Shown piece by piece: positions 36,886 through 48,851 of a DNA stretch of 64,000 bases; within the stretch, counting starts at the first letter, position 1; the number at the start of each line of letters is the position of its first letter. The translations under genes and the position numbers were made by a program. Source of the DNA: RPQJ01 sp963754125. Its GTDB lineage: Bacteria > Pseudomonadota > Gammaproteobacteria > Steroidobacterales > Steroidobacteraceae. The notes below the pieces were generated by a model that was given only the letters and a program-made list of their open reading frames with translations, made no database searches and had not been told where the DNA came from. Location of the stretch: positions 806,001 to 870,000 of the forward strand of contig CAVWEX010000014.1 in NCBI GenBank assembly GCA_963754125.1, written 5' to 3'.

Positions 36886-37833
36886 TCAGCCGCGCGGATG
36901 GTGCTTGGAGTGCAGGTCCTTCAGTCGCTCGCGCGCGACGTGCGTGTAGATCTGCGTGGTCGAGAGGTCGCTGTGGCCGAGCAGCATCTGAACCACGCGC
37001 AGGTCGGCGCCGTGGTTCAACAGGTGCGTGGCGAACGCGTGGCGCAGCGTGTGCGGGGACAGGTCCTTCTGGATCCCGGCACTGCGTGCGTGCCGCTTGA
37101 TGATGTGCCAGAACGCCTGGCGGGTCATCCGGTCGCCGCGCCGCGTCGGAAACAGGTAGTCCGTCTGTCGCTCGAGCAGGATCTCGACCCGTGGCCCGAG
37201 CAGGAACTGCTGCACCCACTGCACGGCCTCTTCGCCGAGCGGGATCAGCCGCTCGCGATCGCCCTTGCCTACGATGCGCAGCACGCCCTGGCCGAGGTTG
37301 ACCGAGGACAGCTTCAGGCTGACGAGTTCGGACACGCGCAGGCCGGTGGCGTACAGGACCTCGAGCATCGTGCGATCGCGGTGACCCAGCGGGTCGCTCA
37401 CGGTCGGCGCGGCCAGCAGGGACTCGACTTCCTCCTCCGTGAGCGAGCGCGGCAGGGATCGCCCCACCTTCGGCATGTCGATCAGCGCAGTGGGATCGTC
37501 GCGCAGCGCGCCCTCGCGCACCAGGTGCCGGTAGAATCGACGGAAGCTCGACAGCTGGCGTGCCGTCGAGCGGGGCCGCGAGCCTCCCTCGATCCGCGCC
37601 GCCATGAACGACAGGACATCCGCTCGCGACGCGGAAAGCAGGTCCGACTCGTGCTCCTCGAGCCAGCGCTCGAGCGCCGACAGGTCCGCCCGGTAGGCCG
37701 CCAGGGTGTTGGGCGACAGGCCACGCTCCATCCAGACCGCATCGAGGAAGCGGTCGATCGGTCCTGCGCCACCCGCACCGGCGCCGGCCCTGGCCGGGAG
37801 CGCGAGTATGCGGCTGTTGGCTGCTTTGCTCAT
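36886..37833 (-). CDS. xerD: Site-specific tyrosine recombinase XerD
   Basis: 315 residues from the ATG at 37833 (MSKAANSRILALPARAG). The N-terminal SAM-like domain has FLDAVWMERGLSPNTLAAYR. Catalytic residues: Arg in ATGLRVSEL, Lys in VGKGDRERLIPL, His/Arg in SPHTLRHAFATHLL, His in LGHSDLSTTQIYTHV and the Tyr of IYTHV. With XerC it resolves chromosome dimers at dif. It lies downstream of nothing obvious and is followed by dsbC, a common gammaproteobacterial pairing. Confidence 0.95.
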   Translation of the reverse strand: MSKAANSRILALPARAGAGAGGAGPIDRFLDAVWMERGLSPNTLAAYRADLSALERWLEEHESDLLSASRADVLSFMAARIEGGSRPRSTARQLSSFRRFYRHLVREGALRDDPTALIDMPKVGRSLPRSLTEEEVESLLAAPTVSDPLGHRDRTMLEVLYATGLRVSELVSLKLSSVNLGQGVLRIVGKGDRERLIPLGEEAVQWVQQFLLGPRVEILLERQTDYLFPTRRGDRMTRQAFWHIIKRHARSAGIQKDLSPHTLRHAFATHLLNHGADLRVVQMLLGHSDLSTTQIYTHVARERLKDLHSKHHPRG

Positions 37834-38003
37834 GTGTCCTCGGAAATCCTCGTGGCGGCGAGTATGCGAGGCGCCCGACGGCCCGGGACGTGACAACACT
37901 CACAGATCACCGGCGCCTCGCCAACAGATATCGAAGCAGTTCACAGAACCCGCCCGGCACGGCAGACTTGCGCGCCCTGACCGCTTCTCCCGAGGATTCG
38001 AGG

Positions 38004-38751
38004 ATGCGTCGCGCGCTGGCGGGCGTGCTCACCACCGCCTACGGCGTGTGCGCGCTGGCCGTCTTCACCCTGCTGTTCGTGCTCGCCTCGCTGCTCGCGC
38101 TCATCGTGCCGCGGCTCGAGTGGCGCCGCGCGCTGACCCACCGTCTGGCCCGCCTCGCCCTGCCGGTGCTCGGCGTGCGTCTCACGGTGGACGGCCTGCA
38201 GCGACTGCCCGCGGATGCCTGCGTCGTCGTCGCCAATCACGCGAGCTACCTGGACGGCATCGTCATGAAGGCGGCGCTGCCACCGCGCTTCTCCTTCGTC
38301 ATCAAGCGCGAAGCGGCTTCAATGCCGATGGCCGGCTTCCTGCTGAAGCGCATCGGCTCGGAGTTCGTGGACCGTCACAGCGAGGGTGGCCGACGGCGCG
38401 ACGCGATGCGGGTCCTGCGCCGGGCCGAGCAGGGCCATGCGCTGGTGTTCTTTCCGGAGGGCACCTTCGACGAGATGCCGGGACTCAAGCGCTTCCACGT
38501 GGGCGCGTTCGCCGCAGCCGCGCGCGGCGGGATGCCGGTGGTACCCGTGGTCATCCACGGCGCGCGCCGCGCCTTGCCCAACCGGGCGCTGATCGTGCGG
38601 CCGGGACGCGTGCGCGTGGAGATCCTCGAACCGATCGACGCGCCACCGACCCCGCAGGCGGCCGACGCCCTGCGGCGAGCCGCCCGAGCCGCGATTCTGT
38701 CGCGACTCGACGAGACGGACCTCGCGCCCGAGCAGACAACGACGCGGCTGA
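38004..38751 (+). CDS. 1-acyl-glycerol-3-phosphate acyltransferase family protein
   Basis: About 248 residues. An N-terminal membrane helix (GVCALAVFTLLFVLASLLALI) precedes the PlsC domain with NHASYLD (H-x4-D) near 77-83, KREAASMPMAGFLLKRIGS and FPEGTFDE. The start at 38004 follows CGAGG. The frame as read runs on without a stop deep into the opposite-strand icmF gene, which is not credible. A single indel near the 3' end would expose TGA at 38749-38751, just short of icmF. Substrate unproven; phospholipid synthesis is the family role. Confidence 0.78.
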
Positions 38752-38777
38752 CCCGGCACCGGTCGCTCGCGACCCGC

Positions 38778-41700
38778 TCACATGCTGCGTCGGTACTGCC
38801 CGCCCACGTCGTAGAGCGCGCGCGAGATGCTGCCGAGCGAGGCGACCTTGACCGTCTCCATGAGCTCGGCGAACACGTTGCCGCCGCCGGCGGCCGTGCC
38901 CTGCAGTCGCGCCAGTGCCGCCGGCCGGCGATCGGCATTGCGCGCCAGGAAGGCCCGCACGGCACGCACCTGGCCCTGCTTCTCCTGCTCGGTGGAGCGG
39001 ATCAGCTCGGCCTCGCGGATCTCGCTCGCGTCCTCCGTCCCGAGGTAGGTGTTCACGCCCACGATCGGCAGCCGCCCGTCGTGCTTGAGCGTCTCGTAGT
39101 AGAGGCTCTCTTCCTGGATCTTGCTGCGCTGGTACATGGTCTCCATTGCACCGAGCACCCCGCCGCGCTCGGACAGCCGGTCGAACTCCCGGTAGACGGC
39201 CTCTTCCACCAGATCGGTGAGCCCGTCGATGGCAAACGAGCCCTGCCAGGGGTTCTGCGTCCTGTTGAGGCCCAGCTCCTTGTTGATGATGAGCTGGATC
39301 GCCACCGCGCGGCGCACCGACTCCTCGGTGGGCGTCGTGATCGCCTCGTCGTAGGCGTTGGTGTGCAGGCTGTTGCAGTTGTCGAACAGCGCGTACAGCG
39401 CCTGCAGCGTGGTGCGGATGTCGTTGAACTGGATCTCGCGGGCGTGGAGGCTGCGGCCCGAGGTCTGGATGTGGTACTTCAGCATCTGTGAGCGCGGCCC
39501 GCCGCGGTAGAGGTCGCGCATGGCGCGTGACCAGATGCGCCGCGCCACGCGACCGATCACCGCGTACTCCGGGTCCATGCCGTTCGAGAAGAAGAACGAC
39601 AGGCTGGGCGCGAACTCGTCGATCTGCATGCCGCGCGCGAGGTAGTACTCGACGAGCGTGAAGCCGTTGGCGAGCGTGAAGGCGAGCTGCGAGATCGGGT
39701 TCGCGCCCGCCTCGGCGATGTGGTAGCCGGAGATCGACACCGAGTAGAAGTTGCGGACGTCGTGCTCGATGAAGAACTGCTGCACGTCGCCCATCATCCG
39801 GAGCGCGAACTCGGTGGAGAAGATGCAGGTGTTCTGCGCCTGGTCCTCCTTGAAGATGTCGGCCTGCACGGTGCCGCGCACCAGCGACAGGGCCTCGCCA
39901 CGGATCCGCTCGTAGGTCTCCCGGTCCACGAGCTCATCGCCCGTCACGCCGAGCAGGCCGAGGCCCGAGCCGTCGTGCCCGGCCGGGCAGCTCGCCCTGG
40001 TAGCGCGGCCGCTCGCGGTCGCGGTAGATGCCTGCAATCTTCTGCTCGGCTTCCTCCCAGCGCCCGTTCTGCCGCAGGTGGCGCTCGATACGCTGGTCCA
40101 CCGCGGTGTTCATGAACATGGCGAGGATCATCGGCGCGGGCCCGTTGATGGTCATCGACACCGAGGTCGTCGGCGCGCACAGGTCGAAGCCCGAATAGAG
40201 CTTCTTCATGTCGTCGAGCGTGGCGATGGACACGCCGGAGTTGCCGATGCGTCCGTAGATGTCGGGGCGCTCGTCCGGGTCCTCGCCGTAGAGCGTCGTG
40301 GAATCGAACGCCGTGGACAGCCGTGCGGCGCCGTGCCCGCCGGCGACGTAGTGGAAGCGACGGTTGGTGCGCTCCGGGCCGCCTTCGCCCGCGAACATCC
40401 GCGTCGGGTCCTCTTCCTCGCGGCGATACGGGTACACGCCCGCCGTGTACGGGAAGTGTCCGGGCAGGTGCTCCTTGAGCAGGAAGGTGAGCAGGTCGCC
40501 CCAGTCGCGATGCATCGGTACCGCGAGTTTCGGCACCTTGTTGTGACTCAGGGTCTCCGTGTAGTTGTCGCCCCGGACCTCGCGGCCGCGCACCGTGTAG
40601 GCGTACTCGTCGTCGGTCGCGGACTTCGCGACTGCGGGCCAGCGGCGCAGCACGTCGAGGCCCGCGGCGCCGACCGCCTCGAGCGCTTCGTTGTAGGCGG
40701 CGCGCAGGCGCGCCCGCGACGCATCCGCGGTGTCGGCCAGCGCCTCGACCGGGTAGCGCTCGAGTGGCTCCGGCAGGTCGGGGTCGCCGAGCGCACGCAA
40801 GGCCTCGTGGAGGCTGTTGGCACGGCTCGCCGCCTCGGCGCGATGCTGCAGGTCGTCGCCCGCCCGCCGGCCATTCGCCGCGATCTCGGCGAGATAGCGA
40901 GTGCGGCTGGCCGGCACCAGCGCGTGACGCTCGACGAGCTCCGTCGGACCCGGATCTGCCACGACCCAGCCGCCTCCGCCCTCGCCCGCCTTCTCCTCGA
41001 GCCTGCGGCACAGCGCGGCGAACAGTCGGTTCACGCCCGGGTCGTTGAAGCGGCTCGCGATGGTCGGAAACACCGGCACGGCCTCGTCCGGGAGCTGGAA
41101 CGCCGCGCGATTGCGTCGCCACTGCTTGCGCACGTCGCGCAGCGCGTCCTCGGCGCCGCGCTTCTCGAACTTGTTGAGCGCCACGAGCTCGGCGTAGTCG
41201 AGCATGTCGATCTTCTCGAGCTGGCTCGCCGCGCCGTACTCGCTGGTCATCACGTAGAGCGGCACGTCCACGAGGTCCACGATCTCGGTGTCGCTCTGGC
41301 CGATGCCGGCGGTCTCGACCACGATCAGGTCGAAGCCGGCGTGCCGCAGCAGGTCGAGCACATCGGCGAGCACCGCGCTCGTCGCGAGGTGCGCGCGCCG
41401 GGTGGCGAGCGAACGCATGAATACCTGCTCGGCCGCGAGCGCGTTCATGCGGATGCGGTCCCCGAGCAGCGCCCCGCCGCTGCGGCGTCGCGTGGGATCC
41501 ATGGCGACCACCGCGAGGTTGCGCTCCGGGAAATGTCGCACCAGCCGCAGCAGCAGCTCATCGGTGAGGCTCGACTTGCCGGCGCCGCCGGTGCCGGTGA
41601 TGCCCACGACCGGCGCGCGCCGCGGCGAGCGCCCCCCCGACCGGCGCAGTGCCTCGCGCAGCGCGGCCGGCGCTTCGCCGAGCTCGAGCGCGGAGATCGC

Positions 41701-42231
41701 ACCGGCGATCTGCTGGTGGTCGCGCGGACCCATGGGCCCGAACTCGTACGGCGGCCGGAGCGTCTCGCGCACGCGCCGGATCACGTCCGCGATCATGCCG
41801 TCGAGGCCCAGCTTGCGTCCGTCCTCGGGTGTGTAGATGCGCTCGACGCCGTACGCCTCGAGTTCCTCGATCTCGTGCGGGGCGATCGTGCCGCCGCCGC
41901 CCACCACGATCCGGATGTGCCCCGCGCCCCGCTCGCGCAGCATGTCCACCATGTAGCGGAAGTACTCGTTGTGGCCGCCCTGGTAGGAGCTGACGGCGAT
42001 GCCGTCGGCGTCCTCCTGGATCGCGGCACGCACGATGTCCGCCACGCTGCGGTTGTGGCCGAGGTGGACGACCTCGGCCCCGTGGGCCTGCAGCAGCCGG
42101 CGGATGATGTTGATGGCAGCATCGTGGCCGTCGAACAGCGAGGCCGCACTGACGAAGCGCAGCGGAGCCTCCTCCGCCTGCACCTGCGGCACCTGCCGCG
42201 CCGCGCCGCCACCCGCCCTGTTCTCGCTCAT
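38778..42231 (-). CDS. icmF: Fused isobutyryl-CoA mutase IcmF, frame broken once
   Basis: About 1150 residues after repair. Order: a B12-binding domain (base-off motif SLFDGHDAAI at 31-40, SSYQGGHNEYF), a MeaI-like G-protein chaperone (P-loop GITGTGGAGKSS at 210-221), then the acyl-CoA mutase barrel. One extra C near 39985 breaks the frame; removal restores ELPGGHDGSG. Substrate residues: RMFAGEG carries Phe where methylmalonyl-CoA mutase has Tyr (RQYAG), and KEDQAQNT carries Gln where it has Arg. These mark isobutyryl-/n-butyryl-CoA interconversion. Needs adenosylcobalamin. Confidence 0.93.
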
Positions 42232-42320
42232 GCACCCATCCCCTGCGTTGCCGGAACCCTAGGGTAGCGCATGGCCCGCCGCCGGGCCTGCGCAGGCTCC
42301 CGCGGGCACGGCCCGTCGTC

Positions 42321-42350
42321 TTGCGCTGCAAAATCCGCCCGGCTTACACT
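42321..42350 (+). promoter_or_regulatory. Sigma70-like promoter candidate for the thiolase run
   Basis: TTGCGC (42321-42326) and TACACT (42345-42350), 18 bases apart, 60 bases before the thiolase ATG, in the divergent gap with icmF. Each hexamer matches at 4 of 6. Confidence 0.33.
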
Positions 42351-42410
42351 CCCGGAGTTCGCTTCCGCCCGATCGGTCCCGCCGGGCACGCCATCCCAGG
42401 AGAGACTGCA

Positions 42411-43592
42411 ATGAACGAAAAAGTCGTGATCCTGGCCGCACGCCGCACGCCGATCGGCAGCTTCCAGGGCGCGCTCTCGGCCGCCACCGCCCCGCAGCTG
42501 GGCGCCGCCGCGGCCCGCGCCGCGCTCGCCGACGCCGGCCTGGCGGGCGACGATCTCGACGAAGTGATCTTCGGATGCGTGCTGCCCGCGGGCCTCGGCC
42601 AGGCGCCGGCGCGCCAGGCCGCGCTCGCCGCGGGCATCGCGGCCTCGGTGCCCGCCACGACCGTGAACAAGATGTGCGGCTCCGGCATGCGCGCCCTCAT
42701 GCTGGCCGCGGACCAGATCGGCGCCGGGAGTGCCTCGCGCGCGCTGGCGGGCGGGCTCGAGTCGATGAGCAATGCGCCCTACCTGCTGCTCAAGGCGCGC
42801 GCCGGCTACCGCATGGGCCATTCCGAGCTGATCGACCACATGTTCTACGACGGGCTGCAGAGCCCCTGGGACGGCCAGGCCATGGGATGCTTCGCGGAAG
42901 CCACCGCGGAAAAGTACGGCTTCACCCGCGCCGCCCAGGATGCATTCGCCGCCGAGTCGGTGCGACGCGCGCAGCGCGCAGTGGGCGACGGCGACTTCGC
43001 CGACGAGATCGCCCCCGTCGTCATCAAGACCCGCAAGGGCGAGCAGACCGTGGACCGGGACGAGACGCCCTTCGCCGTGGACATCGAGAAGATCCCCTCG
43101 TTGAAGCCCGTCTTCCGCAAGGACGGCACCGTCACCGCGGCCTCCTCCTCCTCGATCTCCGACGGCGCGGCGGCGATCGTCATCGCGAGCGAGGCGGCGG
43201 CAGCGGCGCGCGGCCTCAAGCCGCTCGCGCGAATCGTGTCCTACGCCAGCCACGCGCAGGCCCCGGAGTGGTTCACGACCGCCCCGGCCCCGGCGATCCA
43301 GAAGGCCCTCGATCGCGCCGGCTGGAAGACCTCGGACGTGGACCTGTACGAGATCAACGAGGCGTTCGCGGTGGTCACCCTGGCCGCCGTGCACGACCTC
43401 GGACTCGACATGGCGCGCGTCAACGTCAACGGCGGCGCCTGCGCGCTCGGTCACCCGATCGGCGCGACCGGCGCGCGGCTCGTCACGACACTGCTGCACG
43501 CGCTCAGGCGGCGCGGCCTGCGCCGCGGCGTCGCCAGCCAGTGCATCGGCGGCGGCGAGGCCACCGCGATCTGCATCGAACTGCTCGACTGA
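42411..43592 (+). CDS. Thiolase (acetyl-CoA C-acetyltransferase type)
   Basis: 393 residues from the ATG at 42411, preceded by AGGAGAG. The acyl-accepting Cys is in NKMCGSGMRAL (near 89), with NEAFAVVT, GGACALGHPIGATGAR and the second catalytic Cys in QCIGGGEAT. Biosynthetic/degradative thiolase II family: condenses or cleaves acetoacetyl-CoA or 2-methylacetoacetyl-CoA. It leads a same-strand run with two SDRs, ETF-QO and acetoacetyl-CoA synthetase, which favours a degradative or ketone-body role. Confidence 0.93.
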   Translation: MNEKVVILAARRTPIGSFQGALSAATAPQLGAAAARAALADAGLAGDDLDEVIFGCVLPAGLGQAPARQAALAAGIAASVPATTVNKMCGSGMRALMLAADQIGAGSASRALAGGLESMSNAPYLLLKARAGYRMGHSELIDHMFYDGLQSPWDGQAMGCFAEATAEKYGFTRAAQDAFAAESVRRAQRAVGDGDFADEIAPVVIKTRKGEQTVDRDETPFAVDIEKIPSLKPVFRKDGTVTAASSSSISDGAAAIVIASEAAAAARGLKPLARIVSYASHAQAPEWFTTAPAPAIQKALDRAGWKTSDVDLYEINEAFAVVTLAAVHDLGLDMARVNVNGGACALGHPIGATGARLVTTLLHALRRRGLRRGVASQCIGGGEATAICIELLD

Positions 43593-43625
43593 CGCGACCG
43601 CGCCTGCCAACCCCGGACGGAACAC

Positions 43626-44387
43626 ATGCAGATCAAGGACAAGGTGGTCGCAATCACCGGCGGCGCACGCGGCATCGGCAAGGCGATCGCGGCGGCGTTC
43701 GCGGAGCGCGGCGCGCGCATCGCGCTCGTGGATCTCGTGCCGGCGGATCTCGAGGCGACCCGCAGCGAGCTCGCCGGCCGCGGCGCGGACGTGCGCGCCT
43801 ACGCGGCGAACGTCGCGAAGGAAGACCAGGTGAGCGCCGCGCTCGACGGCGTGGTCGCGGACTTCGGCCGCCTCGACGTGATGGTCAACAACGCCGGCAT
43901 CATCAAGGACGCGCTGCTGGTCAAGGTCAAGGACGGCGCGGTGGTCGGCAAGATGTCGCTCGAGCAGTGGCAGGCCGTGATCGACGTGAACCTGACCGGC
44001 GTGTTCCTGTGCGGACGCGAGGCGGCCGAGCGGATGATCCGGCTCGGGCACGGCGGCGTGATCGTGAACATCGCGAGCATCTCCAAGGCCGGCAACGCCG
44101 GCCAGAGCAACTACTCGGCCGCCAAGGCGGGCGTCACTGCGCTGGCGGTGGTGTGGGCGCGCGAGCTCGCGCGCTTCGGGATCCGCGCGGCCTCGATCGC
44201 GCCGGGCTTCACGCGCACCGACATCCTCTCGGCGATGCCGCCCGAGATGCTCGAGAAGATGACGGCGCCCGTGCCGCTCAAGCGGCTCGGTCTGCCCGAG
44301 GAGGTCGCGCACGCGGCCGTGTTCATCGCCGAGAACGACTACTTCACCGGCCGCAGCATCGATCTCGACGGCGGCCTGAGGCTCTGA
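43626..44387 (+). CDS. SDR-family oxidoreductase (FabG-like)
   Basis: 253 residues. The cofactor motif TGGARGIGKA is near 10-19; NNAGI follows, then the catalytic Ser in NIASISKAG and YSAAK for Tyr and Lys. VDLVPAD after the second strand suggests NAD(H) preference (Asp at the strand end). Resembles 3-oxoacyl reductase/3-hydroxyacyl-CoA dehydrogenase enzymes; the exact substrate is unresolved. It lies 33 bases after the thiolase and 2 before the next SDR. Confidence 0.85.
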   Translation: MQIKDKVVAITGGARGIGKAIAAAFAERGARIALVDLVPADLEATRSELAGRGADVRAYAANVAKEDQVSAALDGVVADFGRLDVMVNNAGIIKDALLVKVKDGAVVGKMSLEQWQAVIDVNLTGVFLCGREAAERMIRLGHGGVIVNIASISKAGNAGQSNYSAAKAGVTALAVVWARELARFGIRAASIAPGFTRTDILSAMPPEMLEKMTAPVPLKRLGLPEEVAHAAVFIAENDYFTGRSIDLDGGLRL

Positions 44388-44389
44388 CC

Positions 44390-45157
44390 ATGCACATCCA
44401 GGACACACGCGCGATCATCACCGGCGGGGCCTCCGGCCTCGGCCAGGCCGTGGCGGAAGACATCGTCGCGGCGGGCGGCCGGGTCGCGCTGCTCGACGTC
44501 AATGCGGCGGCGGGCCATGCGCTCGCGGCCAGCCTCGGCGAGCGCGCTTCGTTCATCGAGACGGACGTGACCTCGGAAGCGGCCGTGAACTCGGCGGTCG
44601 CGGCCGCCGTGCAGGCGATGGGCGGCCTCAATCTCGCCGTGAACTGCGCCGGCGTCGGCTGGCCGAAACGCATGGTCGGCAAGGACGGCCCGATGCCGGG
44701 CGAGTTCTTCCGCAAGGTCATCGAGATCAATCTCGTCGGCACGCTGCTGGTCTGCAAGGCGGCGGCGGCCGAGATGCAGAAGAACGCGCCGAATGCCGAT
44801 GGCGAGCGCGGCGCCATCGTCATGACGGCCTCGGTGGCGGCCTTCGACGGGCAGATCGGCCAGGTGGCCTACGCCGCCTCCAAGGGCGGCGTCGTCGGCA
44901 TGACGCTGCCCATGGCGCGCGAGCTCGCCGCCTTCGGCATCCGGGTCGTCACCATCGCGCCGGGGCTGTTCCTCACGCCGATGATGGCGGCGCTGCCGGC
45001 CGAGGCGCAGGAATCGCTCGGCAAGCAGGTGCCCTTCCCGCCGCGGCTCGGGCGCCCGGCGGAGTACGCATCGCTCGTCAGGCAAGTCGTGGAAAACCCC
45101 ATGCTCAACGGCGAGACGATCCGGCTCGACGGCTCGATCCGCATGGCACCACGCTGA
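44390..45157 (+). CDS. HSD10-like 3-hydroxyacyl-CoA dehydrogenase (SDR)
   Basis: 255 residues from the ATG at 44390. TGGASGLGQA is the cofactor site, with LLDVN for NAD(H). NCAGVGWPKRMVGKDGP and the Ser/Tyr/Lys set (MTASVAAFDG, YAASKGG) follow. The ending EYASLVRQVVENPMLNGETI then RLDGSIRM is characteristic of type II 3-hydroxyacyl-CoA dehydrogenases (HSD17B10), which oxidise 3-hydroxy-2-methylbutyryl-CoA in isoleucine breakdown and also straight chains. Together with the thiolase this gives two consecutive beta-oxidation steps. Confidence 0.88.
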   Translation: MHIQDTRAIITGGASGLGQAVAEDIVAAGGRVALLDVNAAAGHALAASLGERASFIETDVTSEAAVNSAVAAAVQAMGGLNLAVNCAGVGWPKRMVGKDGPMPGEFFRKVIEINLVGTLLVCKAAAAEMQKNAPNADGERGAIVMTASVAAFDGQIGQVAYAASKGGVVGMTLPMARELAAFGIRVVTIAPGLFLTPMMAALPAEAQESLGKQVPFPPRLGRPAEYASLVRQVVENPMLNGETIRLDGSIRMAPR

Positions 45158-45190
45158 GCCCGCCCGACCCGGCACCGCTGCGCGGGGCGC

Positions 45191-45196
45191 TAGAAT
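45191..45196 (+). promoter_or_regulatory. Candidate -10 element before ETF-QO
   Basis: TAGAAT (5 of 6) in the 95-base gap between the HSD10-like gene and the ETF-QO gene; no convincing -35. Confidence 0.25.
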
Positions 45197-45252
45197 GACA
45201 AGAACCGCGCGGCCGCCCTCGGCCGCGCCCGAATACAAGACCGGGGAACGCC

Positions 45253-46875
45253 ATGGCTGATCCAGCACTCGATAGCATCGAACGCGACGTGATGGAGTAC
45301 GACGTCGTCGTGGTGGGCGGCGGCCCTGCGGGACTCGCCTGCGCGATTCGCCTCAAGCAGCTGAAGTCCGACCTCAACGTCTGCGTCCTCGAGAAGGCCG
45401 CGACCGCCGGCGCTCACATGCTCTCGGGCGCCGTGATCGAGCCCAAGCCGCTCGATGCGCTGCTGCCGGCCTGGCGCGAGGAGTTCAAGGGCATCCGCGT
45501 GCCGGCGGGCCGGGACGAGTTCGCGCTGCTGACCCAGGCGAAGCGCTTCAGGCTGCCGACGCCGCCGCAGATGAACAACCACGGCAACTTCATCGTGTCG
45601 CTCGGCAATCTCGTGAGCTACCTCGCGGGCCAGGCCGAGGCGCTCGGCTGCGACGTGTTCGCCGGATTTGCCGCCGCCGCGCCGCTCTACGACGAGCAGG
45701 GCGCGGTCGCCGGCGTGCGCATCGGCGACTTGGGGCTGGAGAAGGACGGCACGCCCGGCCCCAATTTCGCGCCGGGCCCGGAGATCCGCGCGAAGACCAC
45801 GATCCTCGCCGAGGGCTGCCGCGGCAGCGTGTCGAAGGAACTGATCCGGCGCTTCCGCCTCGACGCGGGCAAGTCGCCGCAGACCTACGGCCTCGGCTTC
45901 AAGGAACTGTGGCAGCTGCCTCCGGGCCGCGTCGTGCCGGGCACGATCCAGCACACCGTCGGCTTCCCGATGGACACGGCGACCTACGGCGGCAGCTTCC
46001 TCTACCACCTCGACGAGGACCGCGTGTACGTCGGCTTCGTGGTCGGGCTCGACTACGCCGACCCGCGCTTCCAGCCCTTCGAGGCCTACCAGCAGTTCAA
46101 GAACCACCCGAGCATGAAGGCGCTGCTCGACGGCGGCGAGCTGCTGGCCTACGGCGCGCGCACCATCATCGAGGGCGGCTGGCAGTCCATGCCAACGCTC
46201 GAGATGCCGGGTGCGATGCTGGTCGGCGACGCCGGTGGCACGCTCAACGTGCCGAAGATCAAGGGCGTGCACCAGGCCGTGCGCTCGGGCGTGCTCGCCG
46301 CCGAGCACCTCGTCGAGACCGGCGGCAGCGCCGGGTTCGACCCGCGCTGGCGCACTTCGCCCGGCGGACTCGAGCTCTACAAGGTCCGCAACATCCGCCC
46401 GGGCTTCCGTTACGGCATGTGGATGGGCATGCTGAACGGCGCGCTCGAGACCGTCACGGCCGGTCACTCGCCCTGGACGCTCGGCCACCACGCCGACCAC
46501 TCGGCCACGCAACGCCTCGACCAGCTCGCCTCGCCGGACCGCGGCTGGACCGAACGTACCCTGAAGCCGCGCGACCGGCTGAGCGCCGTGTTCTTCGCCG
46601 GCAACACGCACGAGGAGGCGCAGCCCGTGCACCTCAAGGTGGCCGACACCAGCATCTGCGCGACGCGCTGCGCCCAGGAGTACGGCAACCCCTGCCAGCA
46701 CTTCTGCCCCGCCCACGTCTACGAGATGGTGGACGACGGCGCCGGCGGCAGGCGCCTGCAGATCAACGCCTCGAACTGCGTGCACTGCAAGGCCTGCGAC
46801 ATCAAGGATCCGTACGAGATCATCACCTGGACGACGCCCGAGGGCGGGTCCGGCCCGAACTACCAGAGCATGTAG
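45253..46875 (+). CDS. etfQO: Electron-transfer flavoprotein:ubiquinone oxidoreductase
   Basis: 540 residues. The N-terminal FAD site VVVGGGPAGLACAIRLKQL is followed by GAHMLSGAV and the second FAD segment GDAGGTLNVPKIKGVHQA. The C-terminal ferredoxin-like domain supplies 4Fe-4S cysteines: CATRCAQEY, CQHFCPAHVYE, NCVHCKACDIKDP. A membrane-surface enzyme that passes electrons from acyl-CoA dehydrogenases, via ETF, to ubiquinone. Its place among acyl-CoA genes is functionally coherent; ETF itself is not in the window. Confidence 0.96.
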   Translation: MADPALDSIERDVMEYDVVVVGGGPAGLACAIRLKQLKSDLNVCVLEKAATAGAHMLSGAVIEPKPLDALLPAWREEFKGIRVPAGRDEFALLTQAKRFRLPTPPQMNNHGNFIVSLGNLVSYLAGQAEALGCDVFAGFAAAAPLYDEQGAVAGVRIGDLGLEKDGTPGPNFAPGPEIRAKTTILAEGCRGSVSKELIRRFRLDAGKSPQTYGLGFKELWQLPPGRVVPGTIQHTVGFPMDTATYGGSFLYHLDEDRVYVGFVVGLDYADPRFQPFEAYQQFKNHPSMKALLDGGELLAYGARTIIEGGWQSMPTLEMPGAMLVGDAGGTLNVPKIKGVHQAVRSGVLAAEHLVETGGSAGFDPRWRTSPGGLELYKVRNIRPGFRYGMWMGMLNGALETVTAGHSPWTLGHHADHSATQRLDQLASPDRGWTERTLKPRDRLSAVFFAGNTHEEAQPVHLKVADTSICATRCAQEYGNPCQHFCPAHVYEMVDDGAGGRRLQINASNCVHCKACDIKDPYEIITWTTPEGGSGPNYQSM

Positions 46876-46888
46876 CCGGACGCCGCGC

Positions 46889-48835
<1,947 letters not shown>

Positions 48836-48851
48836 CGGTCCGGCGCACCCC

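Noticed and set aside
38778..42231. Methylmalonyl-CoA mutase for this locus
   Set aside because: Domain order with internal G-protein and the Phe/Gln pair fit IcmF instead.
40078..42267. Plus-strand open frame of 729 codons opposite icmF
   Set aside because: Low-complexity His/Arg/Val-rich translation with no motif; shadow of icmF.
42228..44408. Minus-strand open frame of 726 codons opposite thiolase and SDR
   Set aside because: Asp/Arg/His-rich shadow with no domain; both plus-strand genes are certain.
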